Program-made: the position numbers and the translations under genes
Shown: positions 17,627 through 26,395 of the stretch, in pieces
Layout of the letters: every line of letters starts with the position of its first letter
How positions within the stretch are numbered: position 1 is the first letter of the stretch
Notes under the pieces: generated by a model
What the model saw: the letters and a program-made list of their open reading frames with translations, nothing else
The model's database searches: none
Told to the model about the DNA's origin: nothing
Assembly (NCBI RefSeq): GCF_032813545.1
Contig: NZ_CP136520.1
Coordinates: 3,280,001 to 3,344,000 of the forward strand
Origin: Nodosilinea sp. E11
GTDB taxonomy: Bacteria > Cyanobacteriota > Cyanobacteriia > Phormidesmidales > Phormidesmidaceae
Length of the DNA stretch: 64,000 bases
Direction: 5' to 3'

Positions 17627-18703
17627 CTACTCGTCTAGTTGCCAGAGTTCGCGGTTGTAGTCTTCGTCCAAAATGCGCTTGGGCCGCAGAATCAAAATCA
17701 TCTTGCCCAAAATCGGCGTATCTAAGGGCTGGGGAGACCAGGCCAGGGCGAGCTGGTCGCCCTCAGCGGTGAGAAAGTAACCGTCATCGCTCCACTCGCG
17801 ATCGCTGCGATCGATCACCGCCAGCACGACCTCATCGGCGGCATCGGCAGGATAGTTGGGCAATTGGCGGGATGGGGTGAGCAGCCCCACCGGGTCTTCG
17901 GCTCGAAAAATCACCTGCCAGCCGGGCACGGCGATCCACGCGCTGGCTCCATTCGCGGCCACCATGCCAAAGGGGGCTTCGGGTACCACCACCGGTACGG
18001 CTTTGAAATCTTCTACCGTCAAAGGCATCTGGCCGACCACGGGGATCACGCGGGGTAAGTCGCTTTCGCTTTCGAGGCGGTATAGGGGGAGCCGAGGCGC
18101 TGGTCGGCTTTTGTCTACTGTAAAGTCGGTGAGTAGCTTTTCGATCTGCTGGCGAGCTGTCGGGCTTTCGGCAAAGCGCAGTCCTTGGGCAATTAGACGA
18201 GAGCGATCTTGTAGGTCGTCTTTTTGGCGAGCCAGCTTCCAAAAGTGGTAGGCGATCGCATCACCTGGCCCATCCCCAAACCCTGGCGGCTTTTCCTTCC
18301 GATAAGAATATTCTTTAATCGGTTTTACCAGATCTCGTATGGCGTCAGAATCTAGCCCGTGCTGGAGGGCAAAGTCGGCAGTGCTGGCGCGATCGGCCTG
18401 GGAAAGAATCCGCAATTCGTAGAGTGAGTCGCTACCTTGCTGAGTAAAGTGGGCCTTGGTAGTTTCGGCTACCCCTACCTTGAGCAGCGATTGATAGACC
18501 TGTTCTGCCACCACAATTTGGTTTTGCTGAATCGGTTCAAACCCCGTTTCTTCAAAAATTTGATGGGGGTTAAACCCGGCCTTTTGCAGAGCCTGGCAGC
18601 CCTGGGCCCAGTCTACCCAGGTACCTTCTTTGCGCCGCAGCCTGAGCAATATGTCCTTTACCGCATCGGTATTGGGGGGAGACGAAGAACCAGGGGAAAC
18701 CAT
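17627..18703 (-). CDS. raf1: Rubisco accumulation factor 1
   Basis: Raf1 is a dimeric chaperone that helps form and release the Rubisco RbcL8 core. The 358-residue protein shows the family layout: an alpha-helical N-terminal half (WVDWAQGCQALQKAGFNPHQIFEETG and KEYSYRKEKPPGFGDGPGDA regions, cited here by position about 30-60 and 135-160) and a beta-rich C-terminal dimerisation half ending LILRPKRILDEDYNRELW. The frame extends to a GTG at 18730, but the ATG at 18703 is more usual. A 67-residue gene follows 12 bp later. Confidence 0.9.
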   Translation of the reverse strand: MVSPGSSSPPNTDAVKDILLRLRRKEGTWVDWAQGCQALQKAGFNPHQIFEETGFEPIQQNQIVVAEQVYQSLLKVGVAETTKAHFTQQGSDSLYELRILSQADRASTADFALQHGLDSDAIRDLVKPIKEYSYRKEKPPGFGDGPGDAIAYHFWKLARQKDDLQDRSRLIAQGLRFAESPTARQQIEKLLTDFTVDKSRPAPRLPLYRLESESDLPRVIPVVGQMPLTVEDFKAVPVVVPEAPFGMVAANGASAWIAVPGWQVIFRAEDPVGLLTPSRQLPNYPADAADEVVLAVIDRSDREWSDDGYFLTAEGDQLALAWSPQPLDTPILGKMILILRPKRILDEDYNRELWQLDE

Positions 18704-18851
18704 TGTCAGTGCCACGTTAACGCTATACACCCTGACTCTATCGCGGATGGCTCCGCTTCACCGCTTCCCCTAAAAGAAAATTTGGGGTTGACGAGGGTAC
18801 CTCCCTTAGGTCACTATTGTTGATGCGTTGGGCACAGGCTTGAGCGCATGC

Positions 18852-18924
18852 GGGGCTATAGCTCAGTTGGTAGAGCACTTGCATGGCATGCAAGGGGTCA
18901 GCGGTTCGAATCCGCTTAGCTCCA
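18852..18924 (+). tRNA. trnA-GGC: tRNA-Ala (anticodon GGC)
   Basis: A 73-base cloverleaf. The acceptor stem GGGGCTA pairs with TAGCTCC (one G-T pair), the D arm is AGCTCAGTTGGTAGAGC, the anticodon stem CTTGC/GCAAG encloses loop ATGGCAT with anticodon GGC, and the T arm has GGTTCGAATCC. The discriminator base is A and CCA is not encoded. It has no intron. Confidence 0.97.
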
Positions 18925-18943
18925 TCTCGCTCATTCACAACAG

Positions 18944-18979
18944 AAAAGGGGGCGATGGCATTGCCATCGCCCCCTTTTT
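18944..18979. terminator. Bidirectional terminator after tRNA-Ala
   Basis: A GGGGGCGATGGC stem pairs with GCCATCGCCCCC around ATT (18948-18974), with AAAA on the left and TTTTT on the right. It can stop both the tRNA transcript and the converging beta-barrel gene that ends at 19007. Confidence 0.85.
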
Positions 18980-19006
18980 GCTGGTTCAGAGCCCGTGGTC
19001 TAGGAC

Positions 19007-19495
19007 CTAGAAGGTGTAGCCCAGACCGACGGTGCCGTTGATTCGGCTGTTGCCATGAAGCGACCAGTTGACTGCGCCATTGGCCACAACGCGCTCGGTG
19101 ATGCGGTAGTCAACCCCACCAGTGACCAGCGGGCCGACAGTGGTAGAGCCTTCGGTAGCGACCGACAGGCCGCCGCCCACGTAGGGCAGCAGACGTCCGT
19201 TGGGGGTTACGGGGTTGAAGTCGTAGGTCACGGGCAGCAGGAAGGAGGTTGCGCCGTCGCCATTGAAGTTGAGGTCGGAGATCACGCCGGGGCGCAGCGA
19301 GACGCTGTCGGCTACGGTGAACTTGCTGTTGACAGATAGGCCCACGTCGCTAGTACCTACGTTGCCGATGCCGACACCAGCGCCGACGTAGTTGTAGTCG
19401 GTGGGAGCCTGTTGAGCGTTAGCGGCCATGGGCAGGGCGGCCATAGAAGCGGCGGTGAGACCTAATGCGATCGCAGCGATAGAACGGGTTTTCAT
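19007..19495 (-). CDS. Exported beta-barrel (outer-membrane-like) protein
   Basis: 162 residues. A signal peptide (MKTRSIAAIALGLTAASMAA to ANAQ) is followed by alternating hydrophobic/polar strands rich in Gly (YVGAGVGIGNVG, LPYVGGGLSVA) and a C-terminal strand ending VGLGYTF, the terminal Phe being typical of outer-membrane barrels. Probably an 8-stranded barrel of the OmpA/OmpW size class. The start at 19495 has GGAG at a proper distance, whereas the ATG at 19501 would be too close. Its role is unknown. Confidence 0.75.
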   Translation of the reverse strand: MKTRSIAAIALGLTAASMAALPMAANAQQAPTDYNYVGAGVGIGNVGTSDVGLSVNSKFTVADSVSLRPGVISDLNFNGDGATSFLLPVTYDFNPVTPNGRLLPYVGGGLSVATEGSTTVGPLVTGGVDYRITERVVANGAVNWSLHGNSRINGTVGLGYTF

Positions 19496-19896
19496 GGTCA
19501 TTCTCCAAATGCAAACTGTGTGTTGTTGACTGTGTGGTTGAGAAGCCCACCCAAAACGGTTTGAGCAATGCCATTAGGTCGGGATGGGGCTGGCGGAGAA
19601 GCAGAGGTCTTCGCTTTCGCCATGACACTGTTGTAGCGCTGCGGGCTAGGTCCCCTTGATGCAGGTCATGACACTTTTTGTAGTGGGTGATACGGGCTGA
19701 ACAGTTAAATAAACCAGGCAAGTTTCTCAACCCCTGTGCTGACGAAGGTTTGAGGGGTTTAGAGAGGCCAGAAAAGCGCGATCGCAGAGCTGTAAACCCC
19801 TGGGCTAGCGGTGGCTTTTGGCAGGCAGACGCCCAACTGGCACAGTCAACTGGCATAGCCCTGCGATGGCGCTATTAACCAATCCAGGGCGATCGC

Positions 19897-20610
19897 TTAG
19901 CCCCTGGTTTGAATCAGATCGTTAATCTGGTTAAAGATTTCTTCAAATAGCTGCGGCGGCGCGCCGCCTGGAATCAGCAGGTCATTCATGATGAAGGAGG
20001 GAGTGCCCTGTAGCCGCAACTGCTGGGCCAACTCTAAGTCTTGCTGAATGGCGGCCTCGGCCTCGGTACTGGTGCGATCGCGGTTAAACTGCTCTAGATC
20101 GAGCCCCATGGCCTCGGCCAACTCCAGATACAGCTCTTCGCCCAGACGGTTTTGGTTAACAAACAGGCCGTCGTGGTAGAGCCAAAACTGCCCCTGCTGC
20201 TGTGCCGCCCAGGCCGCCTTGGCCGCAGGCATCGCCTCAGGATGAATCTGCGTCAGCGGAAAATGTTTGTAGACGTAGAGAATATCGTCTTCGTGGTTGC
20301 CCACAAACTCCTTCATGTGCCCCGCTGCCACCACACAGTAGGGGCACTGAAAATCAGAAAATTTAAACAGCACAATGGGCGCATTGGGGTTGCCCCTGGT
20401 CGCTGATGTGCCCACCAAGCTCGCCCGATTTCTCGAGCCGATCACCTCGGTCACCACGGTCTGACGATCTTCTGGGCTGGCCGGAGCGACGGTCTGATTG
20501 CGTCGGGGCACCAACAGCAGCAAGGGCACCAGCATCCCCACTCCCAGAGCCGCAATGATCCCCCACAGAACTAGCTTCGAGCCTTGCAGCCGTCCCCAAA
20601 GGTTATTCAT
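19897..20610 (-). CDS. DsbA-like thiol-disulfide oxidoreductase, membrane anchored
   Basis: 237 residues: one N-terminal membrane helix (about 13-35), then a DsbA/thioredoxin-fold domain with the active site CPYC (89-92) and the cis-proline loop QGTPSF (about 202-207). It should sit in the periplasm or lumen and oxidise or isomerise protein disulfides. The ATG at 20610 has AGGAG six bases upstream. It lies 86 bp downstream of the sigma-factor gene on the same strand and may be co-transcribed with it. Confidence 0.85.
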   Translation of the reverse strand: MNNLWGRLQGSKLVLWGIIAALGVGMLVPLLLLVPRRNQTVAPASPEDRQTVVTEVIGSRNRASLVGTSATRGNPNAPIVLFKFSDFQCPYCVVAAGHMKEFVGNHEDDILYVYKHFPLTQIHPEAMPAAKAAWAAQQQGQFWLYHDGLFVNQNRLGEELYLELAEAMGLDLEQFNRDRTSTEAEAAIQQDLELAQQLRLQGTPSFIMNDLLIPGGAPPQLFEEIFNQINDLIQTRG

Positions 20611-20696
20611 CGTCAACTCCTGTGCTAGCGCTACCCATCATCATGCCGTTCAAGGGGCGCTCCAGCCAGTTTTTGCGTAGGATGGGCCAAAACAGC

Positions 20697-21374
20697 CTAT
20701 CGGCGACTTTGGGTTTCGCAGGATCGGCAGGTTTGAGACAGCGGCTCACCCTGGGCTAGGCGCTGCCAAAAAATATCTCTGAGCCGCCGCTTGGCCCGTG
20801 AAGCCCGCTGGCGCAAGGTCGTTTCGTTGGCTGGGGGTAGCCCTTCGCTGAGCAGCCACTGGCTAATCTGGCTCCAAGACCAGCCCCGGACGTTGCGCAG
20901 GTAGAGTAGGCAAGTGCCCTCCGGATCCTCGTCGTGCAGTAGGGCCAAAGCCTCGTAGAGCAGGTCAAGTTCTTCGCTCAGCACCTGCTGCTGCATGATG
21001 TTGAGGCGGTGATCGGGCAGTATGGCCTCGATCACCTGAGGGTCGGTGGCACCGCTGCGATGCTTGCGCTTGCGCTCGTAAATGACGTGAAAGGCCGTTG
21101 CCCGTAGCCAGGCGTAGGGGTTGTGGATCAGCTCTCCCGTCTGCAGCTTCTTTTTGCCCCGCAGGTAAGCTTCGTGGAGAATTTCGTGGGCTTCGTATTG
21201 GTCGTGCAAGCTGTACTGCTTGAGGGTTCGCTGAATCGCACTCAGAATTGGGGTAGCGTGAGGGTTATCTTTGCCAAGAATTTCACTCAGCGCTTGATCG
21301 AACACATCTTGGGCAGGAGCATCGGCGGGGGGGCAGAACTCATTAAAACCACTGGTGTCGTCAGATTGGCTCAT
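20697..21374 (-). CDS. Sigma-70 family (ECF-like) RNA polymerase sigma factor
   Basis: 225 residues with a region-2-like N-terminal half (EAHEILHEAYLRGKK, then PYAWLRATAFHVIYERKRK) and a region-4 helix-turn-helix (WSQISQWLL, then ETTLRQRASRAKRRLRDIF). It recognises its own class of promoter, and the target genes are unknown. No anti-sigma factor lies next to it. The C-terminus carries CRSC, an unusual extra Cys pair. The DsbA-like gene directly downstream suggests, as inference only, a link to envelope redox state. Confidence 0.8.
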   Translation of the reverse strand: MSQSDDTSGFNEFCPPADAPAQDVFDQALSEILGKDNPHATPILSAIQRTLKQYSLHDQYEAHEILHEAYLRGKKKLQTGELIHNPYAWLRATAFHVIYERKRKHRSGATDPQVIEAILPDHRLNIMQQQVLSEELDLLYEALALLHDEDPEGTCLLYLRNVRGWSWSQISQWLLSEGLPPANETTLRQRASRAKRRLRDIFWQRLAQGEPLSQTCRSCETQSRR

Positions 21375-21729
21375 ATTCCCTTTAGCATCTTAGGTGCGGC
21401 ATCACTCACTGAATAAGTGATATAAGCTGCTCCAATGTGACAGCTAGAATTGCGGAAAATCAGGCCTCAAAAAAACAATCAAAAAAGATGACGCAACCCT
21501 GTCACAACCTCAAGGTACAGGTCACTAATACACTAGTGCGGCAATCATTAGACCCCATTTGCCTAAAGCCCATTGCCTAAAATAGGCTGTGGCTTTCTAG
21601 ATTGGGTTGGGGGTGATACTAGCCTGTCCAACCGCGTGCCCACGTGAGCCTGGGTCAGGGGGGTAGCCCGACGACCGTCATTCATAGTGAGATCTATTCT
21701 GCTTTCTTAACGGAGGCACCTGAGGAGTA
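21375..21729. other. Divergent promoter region
   Basis: 355 bp between the sigma-factor gene (minus) and the PG-binding-like gene (plus). It must carry both promoters. An AAAAAACAATCAAAAAAG A-tract lies near 21470-21490. Otherwise no repeat or hairpin stands out. Confidence 0.45.
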
Positions 21730-22269
21730 ATGGACACAGAACACGCGACAGCACCCGTGCTAGATACCGCTCTTCTAACCGCAGAGCCAGCTGACACCCC
21801 TATGGCTGATCGGCTGAGGGCTGAAGGGGTGTCTCCCACCGCCGACCTGATGCAAGCTTTGCAGCAGCACCGCTCTACGTTGATCGACTACTGTACGCTG
21901 GCTCTCCAACCGACGCTGTCAGACGCTGACGGCGATCGCCTAGGTGAGATTTTGGCCCAGGCGATCGATGACCCGCTGCTCAACTTTTGGATTGATGAAG
22001 CCGACTGCTGGGTGGCCGAACACCTAGAGGTCTTGTCTCCAGAGGTGCTCAAGCAGCAGCAGAGCAAGCTCAAACGCCTCATTGGCCAAACCTGGGTGGA
22101 TACGCTTTGGCACGATTTACAACATCGAACCAAGGCCCTTCAGGCTTATCTCAAGCGGGCGGGAGTCTACAGCGGTGCTATCGACGGCATTATGGGGCCG
22201 ACGACCCAGCACGCGATAGAATCCTTAAAGACCGCCTACCCTGACGATCTGCCGCTGGGGTATTTATAG
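21730..22269 (+). CDS. Unknown helical domain fused to a peptidoglycan-binding-like domain
   Basis: 179 residues, no signal peptide. Residues about 45-125 form an all-helical domain (STLIDYCTLALQPTL, DRLGEILAQA, WIDEAD, KQQQSKLKRL) that is clearly shared with the protein at 45679-45996. Residues 135-172 resemble a PG_binding_1 repeat (LQAYLKRAGVYSGAIDG, IMGPTTQHAIESLK). The absence of a signal peptide is odd for a wall-binding protein, so the domain may bind something else. The cupredoxin gene starts 10 bp downstream, so the two form an operon. Confidence 0.7.
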   Translation: MDTEHATAPVLDTALLTAEPADTPMADRLRAEGVSPTADLMQALQQHRSTLIDYCTLALQPTLSDADGDRLGEILAQAIDDPLLNFWIDEADCWVAEHLEVLSPEVLKQQQSKLKRLIGQTWVDTLWHDLQHRTKALQAYLKRAGVYSGAIDGIMGPTTQHAIESLKTAYPDDLPLGYL

Positions 22270-22279
22270 GGATAAGCCT

Positions 22280-22756
22280 ATGATCTGGTATCAACGAAGA
22301 GATCCAGGGAATTGGCGAGGGATTTTGGCCGGGCTGATGTTTGCTCTAGTGCTGACCCTGATGGTCGGGGTTAGGGGCGCGATCGCCGCCACCGCCACCG
22401 CTGAAACCCTCACTATTCACCTAGGCACAGCTACCGGTGCCCTGCGCTTTGAACCCGACCAGATGCAGTTTGTGGCCGGTCAGCGCTACCGCTTGGTGCT
22501 CGACAACCCCAGCCCTGAGAAGCACTACTTTACCGCTAAAGACTTTGCCGATGGCCTTTGGACTCAGAAGGTACAGGCTGCTGGGGTCGAGGTCAAAGGG
22601 GCGATCCACGAGCTAGAGCTGAAGCCAGAGGCGATCGCTGAGTGGGTGTTTGTGCCCGAACGGCCCGGCATCTATGAACTACACTGTGCGATCGCGGGTC
22701 ATGCCGAAGCCGGCATGGTAGGGCAGCTCGAGATCTTGTCCGCCACCAACCCCTAA
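22280..22756 (+). CDS. Exported cupredoxin (blue copper-like) protein
   Basis: 158 residues. A signal peptide or anchor (about 14-37, ending AIAA) precedes a plastocyanin-fold domain. The copper ligands appear complete: His in SPEKHYF and the Cys-x4-His-x4-Met of HCAIAGHAEAGM. It should bind one type-1 copper and act in periplasmic or lumenal electron transfer or copper handling. It is in an operon with the PG-binding-like gene. The partner and redox role are not visible. Confidence 0.8.
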   Translation: MIWYQRRDPGNWRGILAGLMFALVLTLMVGVRGAIAATATAETLTIHLGTATGALRFEPDQMQFVAGQRYRLVLDNPSPEKHYFTAKDFADGLWTQKVQAAGVEVKGAIHELELKPEAIAEWVFVPERPGIYELHCAIAGHAEAGMVGQLEILSATNP

Positions 22757-23151
22757 GACATTGTTTAGGCGTAGTGGTTTTGTTATTGCTCCAGACGCTG
22801 CTCGGCGCAGAGTAGGTGCCCCTACAGTGTTGGTGATTGGCGGCATCATCACTGTGGTTGCCCGTCTAGAAGCCCTAACCGAAGCCCCTGGCCATGCTTT
22901 GCTGTCAGCGCTACAGGCCAACAGTTGGGGGCTGTTAGGAAACCGCCAACCTCGCCCTAGTGCGCTTAACCTCTAGCGGTGAACGACAGCCCAACTAGAG
23001 CTTATGCCCTGCGATAGAGGTGATTCACTGAATACTATGACACTTATAGAGGAATAGAAAAAATGCCCTTCTGCTGTTTTTGCCTTAGGTCCTCGTTTAT
23101 TTCCCGGTTAACATTTTTAAATAGCACCGCGTTTATAGTGTTGAGCTTGTA
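22757..23151. other. Intergenic region, no convincing gene
   Basis: 395 bp. A TTG-started 71-codon frame (22761-22976) has no ribosome binding site or recognisable sequence and is not called. A TTTATAGTG stretch at 23131-23139 could be the -10 region of the kinase gene at 23152. Confidence 0.45.
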
Positions 23152-24405
23152 ATGCCCCCGGATCTCCCCAATGATTCCTTTGCCATCTTGGCCGTAGACG
23201 ACTCCCCCGACAACTTATTTTTGATCGAATCAATTTTAGATGACCCGGACTACCGCATGACCTGTGTGGAGAGCGGGCAAGAGGCTTTACGGGTAGTGCA
23301 GCAAGCACCGCCTGACCTAATTTTGCTGGATGTTATGATGCCGGGGCTGGATGGCTACGCTGTCACCCAAAGAATTCGCAGCGATTCTACCCTGCCCTAC
23401 ATTCCCATTCTGTTAATTACTGCCCACGACCAGTCGAGCCTAGTGCAGGGTCTAGATGCGGGGGCCGATGACTTCATTCGCAAACCAGTCGATGTCAACG
23501 AGTTGCGGGCCAGGGTGCGATCGCTGTTGCGCCTGAAACGCAGTATTGATGCCCAGTCGGCCATGATTCGTCAGCGGGATGACTTTGTGGCCCGCCTCAC
23601 CCACGACCTCCGCACCCCTCTAGTAGCGGCTAACCGCATGCTTAAGCTGTGCCAAGGTGACGCTTTTGGCACGGTCGCTGACGACGCCAAACAGGCCCTT
23701 GGGAACATTGCCGAGAGCAATCGCCACTTGCTGAGCATGGTCAACACCCTGCTTGAGGTCTATCGTCATGAAGCTGGTCATAAGGCACTGACGCTATCGC
23801 CGGTCGATCTGTTTCAGCTAGCCGAAACTGTGGTCATGGAGCTAGCCCCCATTGCCGCTGAAAAAATGCTCACCTGTCTGCTCTGCCGAGCCGATCGGGG
23901 GGATGTTTTGTATAGCTACTCTGGTAACGGGGTTCAGCACTCTAGCCATGGTCTAGAGCCTGTGGCGGCAGGCCCTGTGGCTTTAGAAGCCAGCAGCCCC
24001 ACCAGTGACGACTTTACTGTCCCAGGCGATCGCCTAGAACTGCGGCGGGTGATTACTAACCTAGTGGGCAATGCGATTAAATTTACCGATACCGGTAGCG
24101 TTAAGGTAACAGTTGGTACGACAGAGCATCTGCCTGCCGAGGTTGACCCCGTTAGCTCCGGCGATCGCCCTCACCTGTGGGTTTGGGTGTCGGTCGCCGA
24201 CACTGGCATTGGCATCCCTGAAGCAGAGCAAGGGGATGTGTTTGAGTGGTTTCGGCAAGGCAACCAGGCGCGGGCGGGTCACGGACTGGGCTTGCACCTG
24301 TCGCAGCGCATTGCTCGCCTGCACGGCGGCACCATTGCGCTGATCTCAGAAGCCGGGCAGGGAAGCTGTTTTACGCTCTATTTGCCACAGTCGGTGAATC
24401 AATAA
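23152..24405 (+). CDS. Response regulator-histidine kinase hybrid
   Basis: 417 residues, soluble. The N-terminal receiver has the acidic pair in VDDSPDN, the phospho-acceptor Asp60 (LLDVMMP) and Lys111 (RKPVD). It is followed by a HisKA domain with the H-box THDLRTPL (His151) and an HATPase domain with N-box NLVGNAIKF (303-311), G1 ADTGIGI (349-355) and G2 GHGLGL (377-382). About 45 Ser/Gly/Val-rich residues (247-292) are inserted before the N-box. The receiver-first order suggests a relay intermediate controlled by another kinase. Its partner is not in the window. Confidence 0.9.
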   Translation: MPPDLPNDSFAILAVDDSPDNLFLIESILDDPDYRMTCVESGQEALRVVQQAPPDLILLDVMMPGLDGYAVTQRIRSDSTLPYIPILLITAHDQSSLVQGLDAGADDFIRKPVDVNELRARVRSLLRLKRSIDAQSAMIRQRDDFVARLTHDLRTPLVAANRMLKLCQGDAFGTVADDAKQALGNIAESNRHLLSMVNTLLEVYRHEAGHKALTLSPVDLFQLAETVVMELAPIAAEKMLTCLLCRADRGDVLYSYSGNGVQHSSHGLEPVAAGPVALEASSPTSDDFTVPGDRLELRRVITNLVGNAIKFTDTGSVKVTVGTTEHLPAEVDPVSSGDRPHLWVWVSVADTGIGIPEAEQGDVFEWFRQGNQARAGHGLGLHLSQRIARLHGGTIALISEAGQGSCFTLYLPQSVNQ

Positions 24406-24550
24406 ACCGCAGGGGTCTGTGAGCAGTTTTCAGCAATAGCTGTATGGATCCACATACAGACTAAAAATCTCGAACCGCCAGCCCTAAACCATTGTCTTTC
24501 TTGGGGTTTAGTAGGATGGGAATACCCCGTCATCTATCCAGGGCAACACT

Positions 24551-25666
24551 ATGCGTATTGGGTTACCGAAAGAGATCAAAGACCAAGAATTTCGGGTGGG
24601 CTTAACGCCAGCTGCGGTGCAAAGCCTTTGCCAGCAGGGGCATCAAGTCATGGTGCAAACTGGGGCGGGGGCTGGCTCGGGCTTCAGTGACGCTGACTAC
24701 CAGCGGGCAGGGGCTATCCTAGTGGCCGATGCTGCTACCGCTTGGGACCAAGAGTTGGTGGTTAAGGTTAAAGAACCCCAACCATCCGAGTACGGGTTCT
24801 TTCGCCCCGATTTGATCTTGTTTACCTACCTGCATCTGGCGGCTGAGCGATCGCTGACAGAGGCTCTAATGCAGAGCGGCATCAATGCGATCGCCTACGA
24901 AACCGTAGTCGGCTCCGATGGCCGACTGCCTTTACTCACCCCCATGAGCATCATTGCCGGTCGGCTCTCGGTGCAGTTTGGAGCCCGCTATCTAGAGCGG
25001 CAGCAGGGTGGGCGCGGCGTGCTGCTGGGCGGTATCCCCGGCGTGGCCCCTGGCACCGTGGTGATTTTAGGTGGCGGTGTAGTGGGCACCGAGGCCGCCA
25101 AAATGGCTGTGGGCCTGGGGGCTAGGGTACAAATTATTGACCTCAATGTAGATCGCCTGGCCTACCTCGAAACTCTTTTTGGCTCTCGGGTAGAGCTGCT
25201 TTACAGCAGCACTGCCCAAATCGCTGCCTCTGTACCCCAAGCAGATCTGCTGATTGGGGCAGTGCTGGTGCCCGGTCGCAAGGCTCCCATCCTCGTGTCG
25301 AAGGAACTGGTAGCAACTATGCGCCCCCACTCAGTCATTATTGACGTGGCCGTTGACCAGGGCGGCTGTATCGAAACCCTGCGCCCCACCTCCCACAGCC
25401 AGCCCACCTACGTTGATCAGGGCGTGGTGCACTTTGGGGTACCTAACATGCCCGGTGCTGTTCCCTGGACGGCCACCCAGGCGCTCAACAACGCTACCCT
25501 GCCCTACGTGCTCAAGCTCGCCAACCAGGGCATGGCTGCCCTAGCCACCGACAGTGGCCTCCAAGGCGGGCTAAATGTGTCAGCCGGTAAGCTGATCCAC
25601 CCGGCGGTGCGCGATGTTTTTGCTGACCTAGCTAACCAACCCGTGGAGCAACTGGCGACTATTTAG
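24551..25666 (+). CDS. ald: Alanine dehydrogenase
   Basis: It interconverts L-alanine and pyruvate with NAD and ammonia. 371 residues is the normal length. It opens MRIGLPKEIKDQEFRVGLTP, has the catalytic-face KVKEPQ and FTYLHLA segments, and the NAD-binding VVILGGGVVGTEAAKMA. The C-terminal MPGAVPWTATQALNNATLPY is diagnostic for Ald rather than the related PntA. It appears monocistronic and converges on txlA with only 3 bp between stops. Confidence 0.96.
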   Translation: MRIGLPKEIKDQEFRVGLTPAAVQSLCQQGHQVMVQTGAGAGSGFSDADYQRAGAILVADAATAWDQELVVKVKEPQPSEYGFFRPDLILFTYLHLAAERSLTEALMQSGINAIAYETVVGSDGRLPLLTPMSIIAGRLSVQFGARYLERQQGGRGVLLGGIPGVAPGTVVILGGGVVGTEAAKMAVGLGARVQIIDLNVDRLAYLETLFGSRVELLYSSTAQIAASVPQADLLIGAVLVPGRKAPILVSKELVATMRPHSVIIDVAVDQGGCIETLRPTSHSQPTYVDQGVVHFGVPNMPGAVPWTATQALNNATLPYVLKLANQGMAALATDSGLQGGLNVSAGKLIHPAVRDVFADLANQPVEQLATI

Positions 25667-25669
25667 CCG

Positions 25670-26251
25670 CTAATTTGTGACCACATTGCCGTGGGCGCGG
25701 GGGTTGTCATTGACAGTGCTCTGTCGCGACAAAAAGTCGCCCTCCACAGCTGACGTGCGGCCAAAGGTTTGCTGGTGGGGTAGGGGGGCCTGGGCGATCA
25801 GGGCATTGAGGTTGTCGCTGAGAATCTGGCGCGGCTGTTCGCCAATGGCCGTAGCAATGGGCGCGCCATCGGCCCCCGAATAGACAAAGTGAGGAATGCC
25901 TTCGACCCGGTAAGCTAGCATTTCGGGTAGCCACTTGTTGTTGTCGATGTTGAGCATGACAAAGTTGACGCGATCGCCATAAGTCTCCCGCAGTTCTGCC
26001 ATGTCTCCGGCCATGGCTTGGCAGGTGCCGCACCAGTTGGCGTAAAACTCTAGCAGGGTCGGCTTGCCGTTGATCTGGGCCACCTCGTAGGGCACTGCGC
26101 TGGCGGCTAATTCGGGTAAAGAAGGCACCGCTGACTGGGTGCGAATGCCCAAAACCATGGCTGTCGCCAGTACCACGGCGGCCACGGCCACGATCAGGTT
26201 GCGGGCCCGGCTGGGGGCAAGATTAGAGGTGACAGGCAGATTGTCTGGCAT
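25670..26251 (-). CDS. txlA: TxlA/HCF164-like membrane-anchored thioredoxin
   Basis: 193 residues: one N-terminal membrane helix (about 17-36), then a thioredoxin domain with active site WCGTC (73-77) and the cis-Pro in GIPHF. In plants the homologue HCF164 faces the thylakoid lumen and is needed for cytochrome b6f assembly. Cyanobacterial TxlA is thought to act alike in reducing apocytochromes. The last 35 residues are polar and variable. It is divergent from the NIL-ferredoxin gene and converges tightly with ald. Confidence 0.88.
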   Translation of the reverse strand: MPDNLPVTSNLAPSRARNLIVAVAAVVLATAMVLGIRTQSAVPSLPELAASAVPYEVAQINGKPTLLEFYANWCGTCQAMAGDMAELRETYGDRVNFVMLNIDNNKWLPEMLAYRVEGIPHFVYSGADGAPIATAIGEQPRQILSDNLNALIAQAPLPHQQTFGRTSAVEGDFLSRQSTVNDNPRAHGNVVTN

Positions 26252-26312
26252 GGTGAAGACGTATTTCCTAGGGTTCTGAAAACGTGAGGGCTGCGAGCCG
26301 ATGGTTCGAGAT

Positions 26313-26340
26313 CTAACGGGCCTACCAGGTCTCCCGTTAG
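26313..26340. promoter_or_regulatory. Inverted repeat between txlA and NIL-ferredoxin genes
   Basis: CTAACGGG (26313-26320) and CCCGTTAG (26333-26340) form a perfect 8-bp stem around a 12-base loop, in the 144-bp divergent promoter region. It could be a protein-binding site or a leader hairpin of txlA. Nothing identifies its ligand. Confidence 0.35.
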
Positions 26341-26395
26341 GATGAAGGTAGACCTACTGGTTTTAGTGTAAAAGAATCGTGGTATTGAGTCGGCT

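Noticed and set aside
22761-22976. 71-codon frame after the cupredoxin gene
   Set aside because: It starts with TTG, has no ribosome binding site and shows no recognisable sequence or family pattern.
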